Part shown: positions 8,020 to 17,763 of the stretch, piece by piece
Numbering within the stretch: position 1 is the first letter of the stretch
Layout of the letters: every line of letters starts with the position of its first letter
Source: Deefgea rivuli DSM 18356
GTDB taxonomy: Bacteria; Pseudomonadota; Gammaproteobacteria; Burkholderiales; Chitinibacteraceae
NCBI RefSeq assembly: GCF_000620145.1
Contig: NZ_KK211084.1
Span: 35,405 to 99,404 of the forward strand
DNA: 64,000 nt
Direction of reading: 5' to 3'
Notes under the pieces: generated by a model
What the model was told of the DNA's origin: nothing
Database searches by the model: none
What the model saw: only the letters and a program-made list of their open reading frames with translations
Translations under genes and position numbers: made by a program

Positions 8020-10089
8020 CTAATCCGCGAGCAGCGACAATTCCGCGACGCGGTTCATCAAATCGGCCAAGCTGGCGAGCAACGCCAAACGATTACCACG
8101 CACTGCCAAATCGTCGGCCATTACCATAACGCCATCAAAGAACGCATCGACTGGTGCTTTGAGTGCCGCGAGTTGTTTCAAGGCGGATGTAAAGTCATTG
8201 CTCGCCAATGCGCTTTCGACCGCAGGCTGTAAAGCGAGTAATTGTGCATACAACGCTTGTTCTGCGCCATCGCCAACCAACGCCGGATTGAGCGCAGGCA
8301 ATGCACCTTCGACTTTCTTCAGAATATTGCGAATCCGCTTATTCGCTGCCGCCAGTGCTGCGCTTTCTGGCAAGGCTTTAAATTCAGCGACCGCCGCCAA
8401 ACGCACCGTAATATCGTCCAAACGCGTTGGCTGCATCGCCAATACCGCATCGATGTCAGCCGCTGGATGATCAGCAGCGAGCAAGTTTTTCAGGCGTTCG
8501 AGCATAAAGCCATACAAGCCATCGACCGTGCCATCTTTAATCAGGCCAGCGGGGAAGCTGTTCGCTGCGGCATTGAGTAAGCCTTTCAGATCCAGTGGCT
8601 GCACCAACAGTACGCGTAATACACCCAGCGCCGCACGGCGCAGTGCAAATGGATCTTTATCGCCCGTTGGGATCAAACCAATGCCGTAAATTCCTACCAG
8701 CGTTTCGAGTTTGTCAGCCAAAGAGACCGCTTGCGCAATTGCGCCTTCTGGCAGGGTATCGCCTGCAAACTTAGGCTTGTAATGGGCTGCAATCGCATAC
8801 GCCACATCAGCGCCTTCGTTATCGTGCTCAGCGTAATACTGACCCATAATCCCTTGCAACTCAGGGAATTCACCGACCATATCGCTGAGCAAATCGGCTT
8901 TTGCCAAGTAAGCAGCGCGCTGCGCTTTTGCTACATCTGCGCCCAACAAACCCGCAATCTGGCCTGCAATGCTTTGCAGACGCTCAACGCGAGCGAGCTG
9001 ATTACCGATTTTATTGTGGTAAACCACATCAGCCAAACGCGGTACACGCGCTTCCAATTTTTGTTTTTTATCTTGCTCGAAGAAGAATTTCGCATCCGAC
9101 AGACGCGCACGCAATACGCGCTCGTTGCCGTTGATGATGTGGCTAGGGTCCGCAGCTTGCAGATTCGACACCAGCAAGAATTGATTCATTAACTTGCCGT
9201 TGGCATCGAGCAGCGGGAAGTATTTTTGATTTTGTTGCATCGTCAAAATCAAGCACTCTTGCGGCACATTCAAGAATTCGGCTTCGAATGTCGCTTGCAA
9301 AATCACCGGCCATTCAACCAAGGCGGTCACTTCGTCAAACAAGGCATCGTCCGCAGCAATCGTCGCGTTAATTGTGGCGGCGGCTTCTTTCAATTTTTCG
9401 CCAATCAAGGCGCGGCGCGCTGCAAAGCTGGCAATCACGCGGCCTTCATCGTGCAGCACTCGCGCGAACTCAGACGCGTTATTCAGCACCAGCTCACCGC
9501 TCGATAGGAAACGATGGCCTTGCGTGGTGCGGCCCGCAGTCAAATGCAACACTTGCCCAGCAATCACATCATCGCCGTGCAGCATCACCAAGCCATGCAC
9601 AGGGCGAATAAATTGCCCTTCACGCTCGCCCCAACGCATCATTTTTGGCGCAGGCAGTTTTTTCAGAGCAGCGGCAACGACAGTGCTCAATACCGCGCTC
9701 ATCGCTTCACCCGCCTTACTTGAACGGAACACAAACACATCTTGTTTGCCATCGTTCACCGTCTCTAAGCTAGCGACAGCTTCAGGCGCAAGGCCACAAG
9801 AGCGGGCAAAACCGAGCAAGGCTGGCGTTGGATTACCATCTTTAAAACCCGAAGCGACCGCTGGGCCGCGTTTTTCAATATTTTGCTCAGGCTGCACCGC
9901 AGCGACATTGGGAATACTCACCGCCAAACGGCGTGGGCTGGCAAAGGGTACAAACTCAGTGCCTTCAGGCACAAAACCGAGCTTCACCAATTCCGCAAAA
10001 ATCGATTCAGCAAACACCGCGCCTAATTTAGGCAATGCTTTCGGTGGCAACTCTTCGGTAAACAATTCAATCAATAGTGTTGGATTCAT
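8020..10089 (-). CDS. glyS: Glycine-tRNA ligase beta subunit
   Basis: Beta subunit of the tetrameric bacterial glycyl-tRNA synthetase, needed with GlyQ for charging tRNA-Gly. The family opening MNPTLLIELFTEELPPKALP is clear and sets the start at the ATG at 10089; the in-frame start 21 bases upstream would add an atypical leader. The 689-residue length is full. A DALR-type anticodon-binding region is expected at the C terminus. In many relatives glyQ and glyS are directly adjacent; here a lipoprotein gene and a palindromic repeat lie between them. glyS leads into gmhB, plsC and the metalloprotease on the same strand. Confidence 0.97.
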   Translation of the reverse strand: MNPTLLIELFTEELPPKALPKLGAVFAESIFAELVKLGFVPEGTEFVPFASPRRLAVSIPNVAAVQPEQNIEKRGPAVASGFKDGNPTPALLGFARSCGLAPEAVASLETVNDGKQDVFVFRSSKAGEAMSAVLSTVVAAALKKLPAPKMMRWGEREGQFIRPVHGLVMLHGDDVIAGQVLHLTAGRTTQGHRFLSSGELVLNNASEFARVLHDEGRVIASFAARRALIGEKLKEAAATINATIAADDALFDEVTALVEWPVILQATFEAEFLNVPQECLILTMQQNQKYFPLLDANGKLMNQFLLVSNLQAADPSHIINGNERVLRARLSDAKFFFEQDKKQKLEARVPRLADVVYHNKIGNQLARVERLQSIAGQIAGLLGADVAKAQRAAYLAKADLLSDMVGEFPELQGIMGQYYAEHDNEGADVAYAIAAHYKPKFAGDTLPEGAIAQAVSLADKLETLVGIYGIGLIPTGDKDPFALRRAALGVLRVLLVQPLDLKGLLNAAANSFPAGLIKDGTVDGLYGFMLERLKNLLAADHPAADIDAVLAMQPTRLDDITVRLAAVAEFKALPESAALAAANKRIRNILKKVEGALPALNPALVGDGAEQALYAQLLALQPAVESALASNDFTSALKQLAALKAPVDAFFDGVMVMADDLAVRGNRLALLASLADLMNRVAELSLLAD

Positions 10090-10148
10090 GCTTTTTCTCT
10101 TTAAGTGCAAAGAAGCTGCTCAATTGTCTTGGCGAAATGGCGCAATTC

Positions 10149-10263
10149 GTAGCTTGGGTTAGCAGCTTCATCGCGTAACCCAACGTTTTCTCCCGCCGAA
10201 GCATGTTGAGTTACACAAGTTTGTCAGCCCAAAACGGCCAACAAACCAGCTAACCCAAGCTAC
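10149..10263. repeat. Inverted repeat between glyS and lipoprotein gene
   Basis: Perfect 15-bp arms (GTAGCTTGGGTTAGC at 10149 and its complement ending at 10263) enclose about 85 bp with further GTAACCCAAC-like pairing. A looser relative lies at 22669-22757. It occupies nearly all of the 217-bp gap upstream of glyS and probably separates it from the lipoprotein gene transcript. Confidence 0.7.
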
Positions 10264-10306
10264 GCCAGCGATCTGTATTCAGACAAGCTTATTTCGAACC
10301 GCATCC

Positions 10307-10798
10307 TTATTTATCTTTATTAGCGGCGTCTTTCTCTGCCATGATTTGGCAAACTTGCCGCATAAAATCAGCGCCATAACTGTCTTTGGCAGCGTCGGTA
10401 AATTCCCATTGAAAACCTGGCACATCGTAACGCGCGATTTCATTATCTTCGCTATCGCTTAAGGACACCGCCACCCCAGCCATTCGGGCGGAATCACAAT
10501 GAATGGCCGAGCGCACGTATTTCAAGCGGTATTTGCCTTTGGAATCGGCATCGATTTGGTCTTCTTTAAAGCGCTGCACCATCCACACAAAGGTGTAATT
10601 CGACTCGGCGTATTCCGCTTCATGCTTGACCGAATTGGCATCCACCCAAGTTTCAAACTCGGGCATCGTGCCGTAATGCCGCCAATCGGTATTTTTAAAC
10701 GGAATCGGCGCAGGGCCTTTCATGCCATCGTCCATTTTTTTGCCGCAGCCGCTCAGAAAAAGCGTTGCCAGCACCAAAAAACCGATTCGATTCAGCAT
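10307..10798 (-). CDS. Lipoprotein, resembles the Adhesin_E/CNP1-like fold
   Basis: A 163-residue predicted lipoprotein. The ATG at 10798 is chosen because it begins the signal peptide MLNRIGFLVLATLFLSGC with lipobox LSGC; an upstream in-frame start would hide it. The mature part (DWRHYGTMPEFETWVDANSV, then YTFVWMVQRF and a paired Cys region) has the look of small surface proteins grouped as Adhesin_E or CNP1-like, with a Trp-rich beta sheet. That is a pattern resemblance only. It starts 14 bases after the glyQ stop, so it is probably cotranscribed with glyQ, which is unexpected for an envelope protein. Confidence 0.75.
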   Translation of the reverse strand: MLNRIGFLVLATLFLSGCGKKMDDGMKGPAPIPFKNTDWRHYGTMPEFETWVDANSVKHEAEYAESNYTFVWMVQRFKEDQIDADSKGKYRLKYVRSAIHCDSARMAGVAVSLSDSEDNEIARYDVPGFQWEFTDAAKDSYGADFMRQVCQIMAEKDAANKDK

Positions 10799-10812
10799 GA
10801 AAACCCTAGCTC

Positions 10813-11706
10813 CTATGCGGGCAGTTGGCACATTGGGAAACCCAATGCTTCACGACTATCGTAATACGCCTGAGCGACCAAACGCGCCAATGTGCGGACG
10901 CGGCCAATGTAGGCGGCACGCTCAGTGACTGAAATCGCACCGCGTGCATCGAGCAAATTGAACATGTGTGAGCATTTCATCACCATCTCAAATCCTGGCA
11001 GCGCCAGACCCGCTTCAATCAAGCGTTTGGCTTCGGATTCGAAGTTATTAAATTGCTCAAACAAAAACGATACGTTCGATTGCTCGAAGTTGTAAATCGA
11101 TTGCTCGACTTCGTTTTGGTGATAAATATCGCCATAAGTGACTTTTTGGCCATTTGGATATTCAGTCCAAACGATGTCGTAAATGCTATCTACCCCCTGG
11201 AGGTACATCGCTAGACGCTCGACACCATAAGTGATCTCACCCAATACCGGCTTGCAATCGATACCACCGACTTGCTGGAAGTACGTGAATTGCGTCACTT
11301 CCATACCATTGAGCCAGACTTCCCAGCCCAAACCCCAAGCGCCCAAGGTTGGGCTTTCCCAGTCGTCTTCCACAAAGCGAACATCATGCACCGACGTATC
11401 AATCCCCAGCTCTTGCAGTGACCCTAAGTACAACTCTTGGATATTATCGGGCGACGGTTTGAGCACGACTTGGTATTGATAATAATGCTGGCAACGATTT
11501 GGATTTTCACCGTAGCGGCCATCTTTGGGGCGGCGGCAAGGTTGCACGTAGGCGGCATTCCAAGGCTCTGGGCCTAAAGAGCGCAAAAACGTGCCCGTAT
11601 GAAAAGTACCCGCACCTACTTCGATGTCGTACGGCTGCAACAAGGCACAGCCATGTCCAGCCCAGTAGGTTTGGAGCTTAAGAAGAATTTCCTGAAAAGT
11701 CAGCAT
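10813..11706 (-). CDS. glyQ: Glycine-tRNA ligase alpha subunit
   Basis: Catalytic alpha subunit of heterotetrameric glycyl-tRNA synthetase (class II, subclass IIc type). Translation most likely begins at the ATG at 11706, giving [20 protein letters not shown], the conserved GlyQ N terminus; the frame stays open upstream but that part is not GlyQ-like. The 297-residue length matches the family. Motifs such as [39 protein letters not shown] and the class II motif 3 region are present. It leads a same-strand run: lipoprotein, glyS, gmhB, plsC. Confidence 0.97.
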   Translation of the reverse strand: MLTFQEILLKLQTYWAGHGCALLQPYDIEVGAGTFHTGTFLRSLGPEPWNAAYVQPCRRPKDGRYGENPNRCQHYYQYQVVLKPSPDNIQELYLGSLQELGIDTSVHDVRFVEDDWESPTLGAWGLGWEVWLNGMEVTQFTYFQQVGGIDCKPVLGEITYGVERLAMYLQGVDSIYDIVWTEYPNGQKVTYGDIYHQNEVEQSIYNFEQSNVSFLFEQFNNFESEAKRLIEAGLALPGFEMVMKCSHMFNLLDARGAISVTERAAYIGRVRTLARLVAQAYYDSREALGFPMCQLPA

Positions 11707-11948
11707 AGGTTTTTTGGCACACGGCACAGTTCTTGAACCCGATAATTCTACCTGTTTTTGCTGGCATCGTGGCGCGGCCTTCAATTGAGTCGTCCGATTC
11801 GCCACCAATCCACCATAAAAACGTGAAAATGTACGCAACTTACGTTTTTAATCAGAAATATGTTTTTTACAACACCGCAAAGGCAGAGGTTCTTGTTATG
11901 CTTGTGCTTCTATTGGTGTGAATTCACCGCCACTTATAAATCGGCAAT
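11707..11948. other. Upstream region of glyQ, no gene seen
   Basis: Divergent spacer between glyQ and slt. It holds AT-rich stretches that could carry the glyQ promoter, but no element I can place with confidence. The remaining part of the gap, to 12063, is a family A repeat. Confidence 0.5.
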
Positions 11949-12063
11949 CAAAAGTTTTGGCCTAATGCCACCCAGTCTTGCGTTGTAGTTTCCCGCGTCG
12001 TACTGCGATGTACTGCCTGCGGCTTTTACGCCTTGCCATAAAACTTTTGCACAAATACTTATC
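11949..12063. repeat. Dispersed palindromic repeat family A, copy 3
   Basis: The fullest copy: AAAAGTTTTGGCC at one end and AAAACTTTTGCACAAATACTTA at the other, with GTACTGCGATGTACTGCC and GCGGCTTTTACGCCTTGCC inside. Paired ends and the core GTACTGC palindrome predict a long hairpin. It lies 20 bases before the slt start codon, so it would be in the slt leader. Confidence 0.7.
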
Positions 12064-12082
12064 ACGGTTTAGGTTAAATCTA

Positions 12083-13975
12083 ATGCGCTCGCTTTTGTCT
12101 CTTGTTTTCCTCAGTAGTAATTTGCTGCTTTCTGCCAGCGCTTTTGCCAGTATCGATTTAGACCTGCTGCGCGAAGCAGTTCGCGCGCGCGATTTGCCGC
12201 GTATCGCGCAAATGAGCGATGCTAGCGTGGGCGAGCCGCTGGAAATGTATCCGCGCTATTACTGGCTTAATTTGCAACTCAAACAAATCAGCGAAGAAGA
12301 CGCCAACTGGTTTCTTAACCGCTATCCCAATACGCCACTAGCCAATCGATTTCGCGAAGATTGGCTCAAAGAGCTAGCAAGTCGCCAAAACTGGACCTCG
12401 TTCGAGCGCGAATTCAGTAAACTCGATTCGCCCTCTGTTGAATTGCAATGCTTTAAAACCCAAGCCGCACTCGCGCGCAACGACAGCAGTACGCTCAGTG
12501 GCAATAAATCACTGTGGTTTACTGGCAAGCCAGCGCCTTCGTCATGTAACCCAGTATTTGATGCGCTGTTTGAGAATGGCAGCCTCACAACGGACGACGC
12601 ATGGTGGCGAATTCGCCAAGCACTCGCTGCCAATCGCGCTGATTTTGCGCGTCAACTGAGTTCACGCGTTGGCGCTCCGGCTGAGTTTTCAGCTAAAAAT
12701 TTCGCGGCAATCAATAGCGCGCCCGAAAAACAACTCGCTAGACTCGGCAGCGGCCGCGCCAATCGTGAATTGCAACTTTATGCTTTGGAACTGATCGGCC
12801 GGAAAAATCCCGAACAAGCAGCGCGCCTGATTGAAGAAATGGCCGAGCAGTTTTCCGCCGCCGATCAACGCTTTGCTTGGCAACAGCTGGGCTTGACCGC
12901 TGCACGTCGCCATCATCCAAGCGCTTCGCTGTGGCTCAATAATGCCGATATGAGTAATCTGGAAGAGGAAGATCAAGCTTGGTTCCTGCGCTCTGCCTTG
13001 CGCGCGAACGACTGGACTGCCGTAGAGCAACGCATTAACGCGCTACCGAAAGACAGCCAAGAAAAACGCACTTACCGCTACTGGCTGGCTCGCGCTTATG
13101 AAACGCAAAACAAACCGGCTGAGGCCAAAGCGATTTATCTCGCACTCAGCGATGGTTTTGATTATTACGGCCTACTCGCACAAGAAAAAATCGGTACGAT
13201 TTTGCAAGAATCACGCGCGCCCTACACGCTCAATAGCGAAGATCTCAAGCAAATCGCCGCCTTACCCGGTGTTAACCGTGCCTTGCGCCTAAATCAGCAA
13301 AATTGGCGTGTAGAAGCCAATCGGGAATGGAATTTTGCGATGCAAGGTTTAAGTGATACGCAGCTTTTGGCGGCATCCGAATTGGCACGAAAAAACAAAA
13401 TGTATGACCGAAGTATTTACAGTGCAGAGCGCACGAAAACCACGCATGACTTCACGCTGCGCTATCCATTGCCGTATCAAACCGAAACGGAAGCCGCAGC
13501 TCGCGCGCAAGATTTGGATCCTGCATGGGTGTATGGACTGATTCGCCAAGAAAGCCGCTTTATCAGCGATATTCGCTCTAGCGCCAATGCCGCAGGGCTG
13601 ATGCAATTAATGCCCGATACCGCCAAGTGGGTGGCAGGGAAAATGAAAATCTCTGATTTCAAACCGCAAGATATTACCGATGTGGAAACCAATGTCCAAA
13701 TGGGCACGTTTTACCTTGCGTACTGGGCCAATAGCTTTAATGGCAACGCAATCCTGACGACCGCAGGCTATAACGCAGGACCAGGTAATGCGAGAAAATG
13801 GCGTGCAGATCGCGAACTGGATCCAACGATTTATATCGAAACGATTCCATTTAGCGAAACGCGTGACTACGTCAAAAAAGTGCTAACCAATGCCAGTCAT
13901 TACGCACATTACTTTAAAAATAGCCCGACGCAATTGAATCAGCGCTTGCAAAATGTACCACCAGCACCGCAATAA
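12083..13975 (+). CDS. slt: Soluble lytic murein transglycosylase
   Basis: Periplasmic muramidase-like enzyme that cleaves peptidoglycan, forming 1,6-anhydromuramic acid ends. The start at 12083 is preferred over 11978 because it follows AGGT and begins a clean signal peptide (MRSLLSLVFLSSN... ending SASAFAS). The first two thirds is an alpha-helical superhelix, as in Slt70. The C-terminal lysozyme-like domain carries the catalytic glutamate in YGLIRQESRF, then SSANAAGLMQLMP, and later TAGYNAGPGNARKW. The 630-residue length is right for Slt. Its anhydro-muropeptide products are the substrates of AmpD, encoded at 43 kb. Confidence 0.93.
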   Translation: MRSLLSLVFLSSNLLLSASAFASIDLDLLREAVRARDLPRIAQMSDASVGEPLEMYPRYYWLNLQLKQISEEDANWFLNRYPNTPLANRFREDWLKELASRQNWTSFEREFSKLDSPSVELQCFKTQAALARNDSSTLSGNKSLWFTGKPAPSSCNPVFDALFENGSLTTDDAWWRIRQALAANRADFARQLSSRVGAPAEFSAKNFAAINSAPEKQLARLGSGRANRELQLYALELIGRKNPEQAARLIEEMAEQFSAADQRFAWQQLGLTAARRHHPSASLWLNNADMSNLEEEDQAWFLRSALRANDWTAVEQRINALPKDSQEKRTYRYWLARAYETQNKPAEAKAIYLALSDGFDYYGLLAQEKIGTILQESRAPYTLNSEDLKQIAALPGVNRALRLNQQNWRVEANREWNFAMQGLSDTQLLAASELARKNKMYDRSIYSAERTKTTHDFTLRYPLPYQTETEAAARAQDLDPAWVYGLIRQESRFISDIRSSANAAGLMQLMPDTAKWVAGKMKISDFKPQDITDVETNVQMGTFYLAYWANSFNGNAILTTAGYNAGPGNARKWRADRELDPTIYIETIPFSETRDYVKKVLTNASHYAHYFKNSPTQLNQRLQNVPPAPQ

Positions 13976-14037
13976 CATCTGAAATTAACCGTGCAATTCC
14001 ATTACATAGAACGGCCTTTTTAACTAGGAGTTTTGTC

Positions 14038-14295
14038 ATGCAAATCATCATTGGTAATTTCCCTCCTGCGACTCAAATTGCAGATGTCACTGAATTACTC
14101 GTCAATCAAATCGGCGCGCCACAACCGACTGAGATCACGCTGAACGAAGGACTCGGTATCAATACCATCGCGCTGATTCAATATCCCGCTGATGCACCAC
14201 AAGCATTGGGCGACGCCTTAGTGAAAAAACTCGATGGTCATCATTACAAAGGCTTTGATTTAAAAGCGACAGTTACGCACAGCTTTAAAGAGTAA
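14038..14295 (+). CDS. Small unknown protein, RRM-like fold suspected
   Basis: An 85-residue protein preceded by AGGAG at good spacing. It begins MQIIIGNFPP, with the predicted order strand-helix-strand-strand-helix-strand, as in RNA-recognition motif proteins. The conserved aromatic residues of RNP1 are not evident, so RNA binding is only a suggestion. It lies six bases before ldhA and may share its transcript. The frame is clean, codon use matches its neighbours, and it is likely a real gene of unknown function. Confidence 0.7.
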   Translation: MQIIIGNFPPATQIADVTELLVNQIGAPQPTEITLNEGLGINTIALIQYPADAPQALGDALVKKLDGHHYKGFDLKATVTHSFKE

Positions 14296-14301
14296 TTAAT
14301 C

Positions 14302-15297
14302 ATGCGGATCGCTGTTTTTGATAGCAAACAATATGACCGAGCCGCGCTGAACGCTGCTAATACAGAGCCGCAGCACGACTTGGTATTTTTTGACGATAGA
14401 CTCAATGCTAAAACGGTGCCATTGGCCGAAGGATTTGACGTTGTATGTCCGTTTGTAAACGATAAACTCGATGCGCCAACGATTGCGAAACTCGCCAAGC
14501 TGGGGGTCAAACTGATCGCCTTACGTTGCTCTGGATTTAATAGCGTTGATCTAGTCGCCGCAGCGAAGCACGGCATTCCGGTGACGCGCGTTCCCGCTTA
14601 CTCGCCAGAAGCCGTTGCCGAGCATGCCTTTGCTTTACTGCTCACCCTCGTTCGCAAAACGCACCGCGCATTCAATCGGGTACGCGATGGCAACTTTACG
14701 CTCGATGGACTGGAGGGATTTAACCTTCACGGCCGCACCTTCGGCATTGTCGGCGCGGGAAAAATAGGTCTAGCTACCGCGCGAATTGCACGTGGATTTG
14801 GCTGTAAAGTTTTGGCTTATGATCCATACCCACCGCAAACTTGCGATATAGGCTGTGAGTTTGTGCCGCTCGATACGCTATTTGCTCAATCAGACATCAT
14901 CTCACTGCATTCGCCGTTATTTCCAACCACGCAGCACATGATTAATGCCACAACGCTTGCCAAAATGAAGCGTGGCGTGGTGCTACTCAATACCAGTCGT
15001 GGCGGCTTAATTAACACATTAGCGCTCATTAAATCGCTGAAATCAGGCCACGTCGGCGGTGTGGGCTTGGATGTCTATGAATACGAAGAAGGCGTTTTCT
15101 TTGAAGATCTATCGGCCAGCATGCTCAAAGACGATATTCTGGCACGGCTCACCACGTTTCCTAATGTTGTGATTACCTCACATCAAGGCTTTTTAACCAC
15201 AGAAGCACTCGATAATATCGCAGCCTCTGTGCTGGAAAGTATCACCGACTTTATCCAACAACAGCCACTCAAAAACGAGGTAAAAGCGAGTGGCTAA
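14302..15297 (+). CDS. ldhA: D-lactate dehydrogenase (2-hydroxyacid dehydrogenase)
   Basis: NAD-dependent D-2-hydroxyacid dehydrogenase, expected to reduce pyruvate to D-lactate in fermentation. MRIAVFDSKQYD and LIALRCSGFNSVDL match the fermentative LdhA group. The Rossmann motif is GIVGAGKIGLATARI, the substrate-binding arginine lies in NTSRGGLI, and the catalytic histidine in TSHQGFLTTEA. The 331-residue length is standard. The stop codon overlaps the GTG start of the following histidine kinase by 8 bases. The two are probably co-translated, so the kinase may respond to, or control, organic-acid or redox state. Confidence 0.92.
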   Translation: MRIAVFDSKQYDRAALNAANTEPQHDLVFFDDRLNAKTVPLAEGFDVVCPFVNDKLDAPTIAKLAKLGVKLIALRCSGFNSVDLVAAAKHGIPVTRVPAYSPEAVAEHAFALLLTLVRKTHRAFNRVRDGNFTLDGLEGFNLHGRTFGIVGAGKIGLATARIARGFGCKVLAYDPYPPQTCDIGCEFVPLDTLFAQSDIISLHSPLFPTTQHMINATTLAKMKRGVVLLNTSRGGLINTLALIKSLKSGHVGGVGLDVYEYEEGVFFEDLSASMLKDDILARLTTFPNVVITSHQGFLTTEALDNIAASVLESITDFIQQQPLKNEVKASG

Positions 15298-17593
15298 ATC
15301 GCTGTACCGTCACGAAGAACAAGCATTATCGCGCTGGCTGCTCACGATTACGCCTTTTGCAGCCGCGCTATTTGCACTGGCTTTCGCGCTGTTTCTGATT
15401 CAGACGGCACACAAAGAAGATCAAGCCATTACCAGTACGCTAGAGCAAGATTTGCTGTGGCAAAAACAAGCACTCAAAAATCGGCTGGATAATCTAAATA
15501 CCCAGCTCAGTGGGCTGGCCGAAGTGATTGCAACGGAGGGCTTTAACTCGGCCGAATTTACTGGCCGCTCGCTCTCACTCTTGCAAGACTCACCCGAAGT
15601 GATGTCGCTGGAATACGTCGATGAAACGGGGCAAGAGCGCTGGCGTTATCCGCAATACCGCCCCGATTTTTTGCCCGAACAAAAACATCGCAACTTGGTT
15701 GCCGCCCGCAGTGCTGTACTTGCCAGCAATGAATCACATTTCAGCACCTTGGTGCTAGGCAAACAAAGTGTCCCACTACTGGCGCAAGTCGTTCCCGTTC
15801 GTCTGCCCTATAACGGTCGCCATACCTTACTGGCGATGATTAATCTGAACACGCTGTTGCAGCAGCAAGTGCCATGGTGGATTGCGCAGCGCTATCAAGT
15901 CACGCTCAATCAAAACGGCCAACAAATCGCCAGTAAATTTGATCGCAACCTCGATGCCACTCAGCTTTCTCGTGGTATTGGTTTTGATTTGCCCCCCAAT
16001 CAATTTGAGCTGCGCGCCACGGTTTATCAGCAAAAACAAAGTTGGCAACAACATTTGCTAACTCTCACGGTGGCCGCACTATCGATCCTGATGCTGGGCT
16101 CGACGTGGGCACTGCGCCGCCACATCAAAGAGCGGCAAAAAGTCGAAGGCCAGTTGCGCCAAGAAACCGCGATGCGCGAAGCGATGGAAAACTCGCTCGT
16201 CACTGGCATACGCGCGATGGATAAAGACGGCCATCTGATTTACATCAACCGCGCCTTCTGTGAAATGGTCGGCTATAGCGCAGAAACGCTGATTGGCAAA
16301 AGCCAAATCATGCCCTACTGGCCACCCGAAGATCTGGACCGCTGTATGGCAGTGTATCGGGCGATTTTATCGGGACGCGCCGAGCCTTCGGGCTACCAAA
16401 TGCGCTTTATGCGCGCCAATGGCGAGCGCTTTGATGTGCGGCTTTACGCCGCCAAATTGATCGACGGCGAAGGCCAACACACCGGCTGGATTAGCTCGAT
16501 TTACGACATTACCGAGCTACAACGCGAACGCGATGCACTGCAAGCGTCGCACGAACGCTTCGTCACGGTATTGAATGGCCTCGATGCCGCCGTGTCAGTG
16601 AGCGATTCGGCCAGTTGTGAAATGCTACTGACCAATCGACAATTTGATCGCGCGTTTAATATTCCCGATTGGCATGGCCGATATTGCGCGCTGCCCTATG
16701 TGGCAAGGCGCAAGGGCGCACCAATTGATACCGAATGGTTTGATAGCTATCGCGGCCATTGGTATCAAGTCAAAAGTCGTAGCAGCGTTTGGGTCGATGG
16801 CTCGGAAGTCTGGCTGGAAATCGCCACCGACATTACCGCACTGAAAAACGCACAAGAGCGCGAGCGCCAGCAAAACGAGCAACTGCAGCAAACCACGCGT
16901 TTGATTAGCATGGGTGAAATGGCCTCCAGCCTCGCACATGAGCTGAATCAACCGTTGGCGGCGATTGCCAGCTATGCAACGGGTTGCCGCAATGTACTGT
17001 CGCAAGCTGAACCGAATATCAGCCAGCTCGATCAAGCCATCGAAAAAATGGCCGCGCAAGCCAAACGGGCGGGCAAGATTATTTCGGGGATTCGTGAATT
17101 CGTGCAACGCCGCGCACCACACCGAAAACCCTGTGAAATTGCCGATTTGGTCGATACCGTGCGCACACTGCTCGCCGCTGAAGTCGCCAAACAACAAGTC
17201 AAACTGACGATTAGTGACGTTAGCACGCTGCCGGTGATTTACGCCGATGCAGTAATGCTGGAACAGGTGATGTTTAACCTAATGAAAAATGCCATCGAAG
17301 CCATGCATAATACGCCGCAGGCCGAACGCGCTTTAGATTTGCTGATTACGCCGAGCGACGATATTTTGTCGGTGGTCATCGCGGATCGTGGCCCGGGAAT
17401 TCCACCCGAGCAAATGGAACAATTGTTTAAACCGTTTTATACGACTAAAAATACCGGTATGGGCATGGGTTTGAATATTTGCCGCTCAATCATCGAACAC
17501 CACCAAGGCCGCCTATGGGTTGAAGCCAATCCGGGCGGCGGCAGCCGATTCATTTTCACGCTACCCTTACCGCAAGAATCATACGAACCTTGA
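15290..17593 (+). CDS. PAS-containing membrane sensor histidine kinase (FixL/DctB-like)
   Basis: A 767-residue sensor kinase. A membrane segment near residues 20-40 and another near 255-275 enclose a roughly 210-residue periplasmic sensor. Two PAS-like domains follow (about 285-410 and 425-520). The HisKA site is SLAHELNQPLAAI, with the phospho-accepting His near 550; HELNQPL is typical of FixL, DctB and TtrS kinases. The HATPase domain has NLMKNAIEAM, DRGPGIPP and GMGMGLNICRSI. GTG at 15290 is the start, overlapping ldhA. The partner is the regulator at 17764. The input signal is unknown; the ldhA overlap hints at carboxylates or redox state. Confidence 0.88.
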   Translation: MAKSLYRHEEQALSRWLLTITPFAAALFALAFALFLIQTAHKEDQAITSTLEQDLLWQKQALKNRLDNLNTQLSGLAEVIATEGFNSAEFTGRSLSLLQDSPEVMSLEYVDETGQERWRYPQYRPDFLPEQKHRNLVAARSAVLASNESHFSTLVLGKQSVPLLAQVVPVRLPYNGRHTLLAMINLNTLLQQQVPWWIAQRYQVTLNQNGQQIASKFDRNLDATQLSRGIGFDLPPNQFELRATVYQQKQSWQQHLLTLTVAALSILMLGSTWALRRHIKERQKVEGQLRQETAMREAMENSLVTGIRAMDKDGHLIYINRAFCEMVGYSAETLIGKSQIMPYWPPEDLDRCMAVYRAILSGRAEPSGYQMRFMRANGERFDVRLYAAKLIDGEGQHTGWISSIYDITELQRERDALQASHERFVTVLNGLDAAVSVSDSASCEMLLTNRQFDRAFNIPDWHGRYCALPYVARRKGAPIDTEWFDSYRGHWYQVKSRSSVWVDGSEVWLEIATDITALKNAQERERQQNEQLQQTTRLISMGEMASSLAHELNQPLAAIASYATGCRNVLSQAEPNISQLDQAIEKMAAQAKRAGKIISGIREFVQRRAPHRKPCEIADLVDTVRTLLAAEVAKQQVKLTISDVSTLPVIYADAVMLEQVMFNLMKNAIEAMHNTPQAERALDLLITPSDDILSVVIADRGPGIPPEQMEQLFKPFYTTKNTGMGMGLNICRSIIEHHQGRLWVEANPGGGSRFIFTLPLPQESYEP

Positions 17594-17622
17594 AACAAGA
17601 GGGTCACGGAATAAGGACAAAA

Positions 17623-17718
17623 GGATCACGAACAACACGAAATAACAGCAAAAGACACGAACAAATCATTATATTTTTTTCGTGTTTTTTTGAATTTTGT
17701 TCGTGCCTTTCGTGATCC
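17623..17718. repeat. Inverted repeat between kinase and regulator genes
   Basis: Arms GGATCACGAA (17623) and TTCGTGATCC (17709) enclose AT-rich sequence with several further ACACGAA/TTCGTGT units that extend the pairing. It lies in the 170-bp gap between the sensor kinase and its regulator, so it could tune their relative expression or separate them. The element near 59.5 kb shares the block TTTCGTGCCTTTCG. Confidence 0.6.
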
Positions 17719-17763
17719 AATGTTTTTCAACATTTTGAATACTCGCACCGGAGCATCCAGCTT

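Noticed and set aside
9374..10162. Long reading frame of 262 codons on the plus strand
   Set aside because: It runs antisense to glyS, has no family resemblance, and its composition follows the codon pattern of glyS in the opposite frame.
16625..17197. Minus-strand frame of 190 codons inside the histidine kinase
   Set aside because: Wholly inside a strongly supported gene and lacking any motif; treated as a shadow frame.
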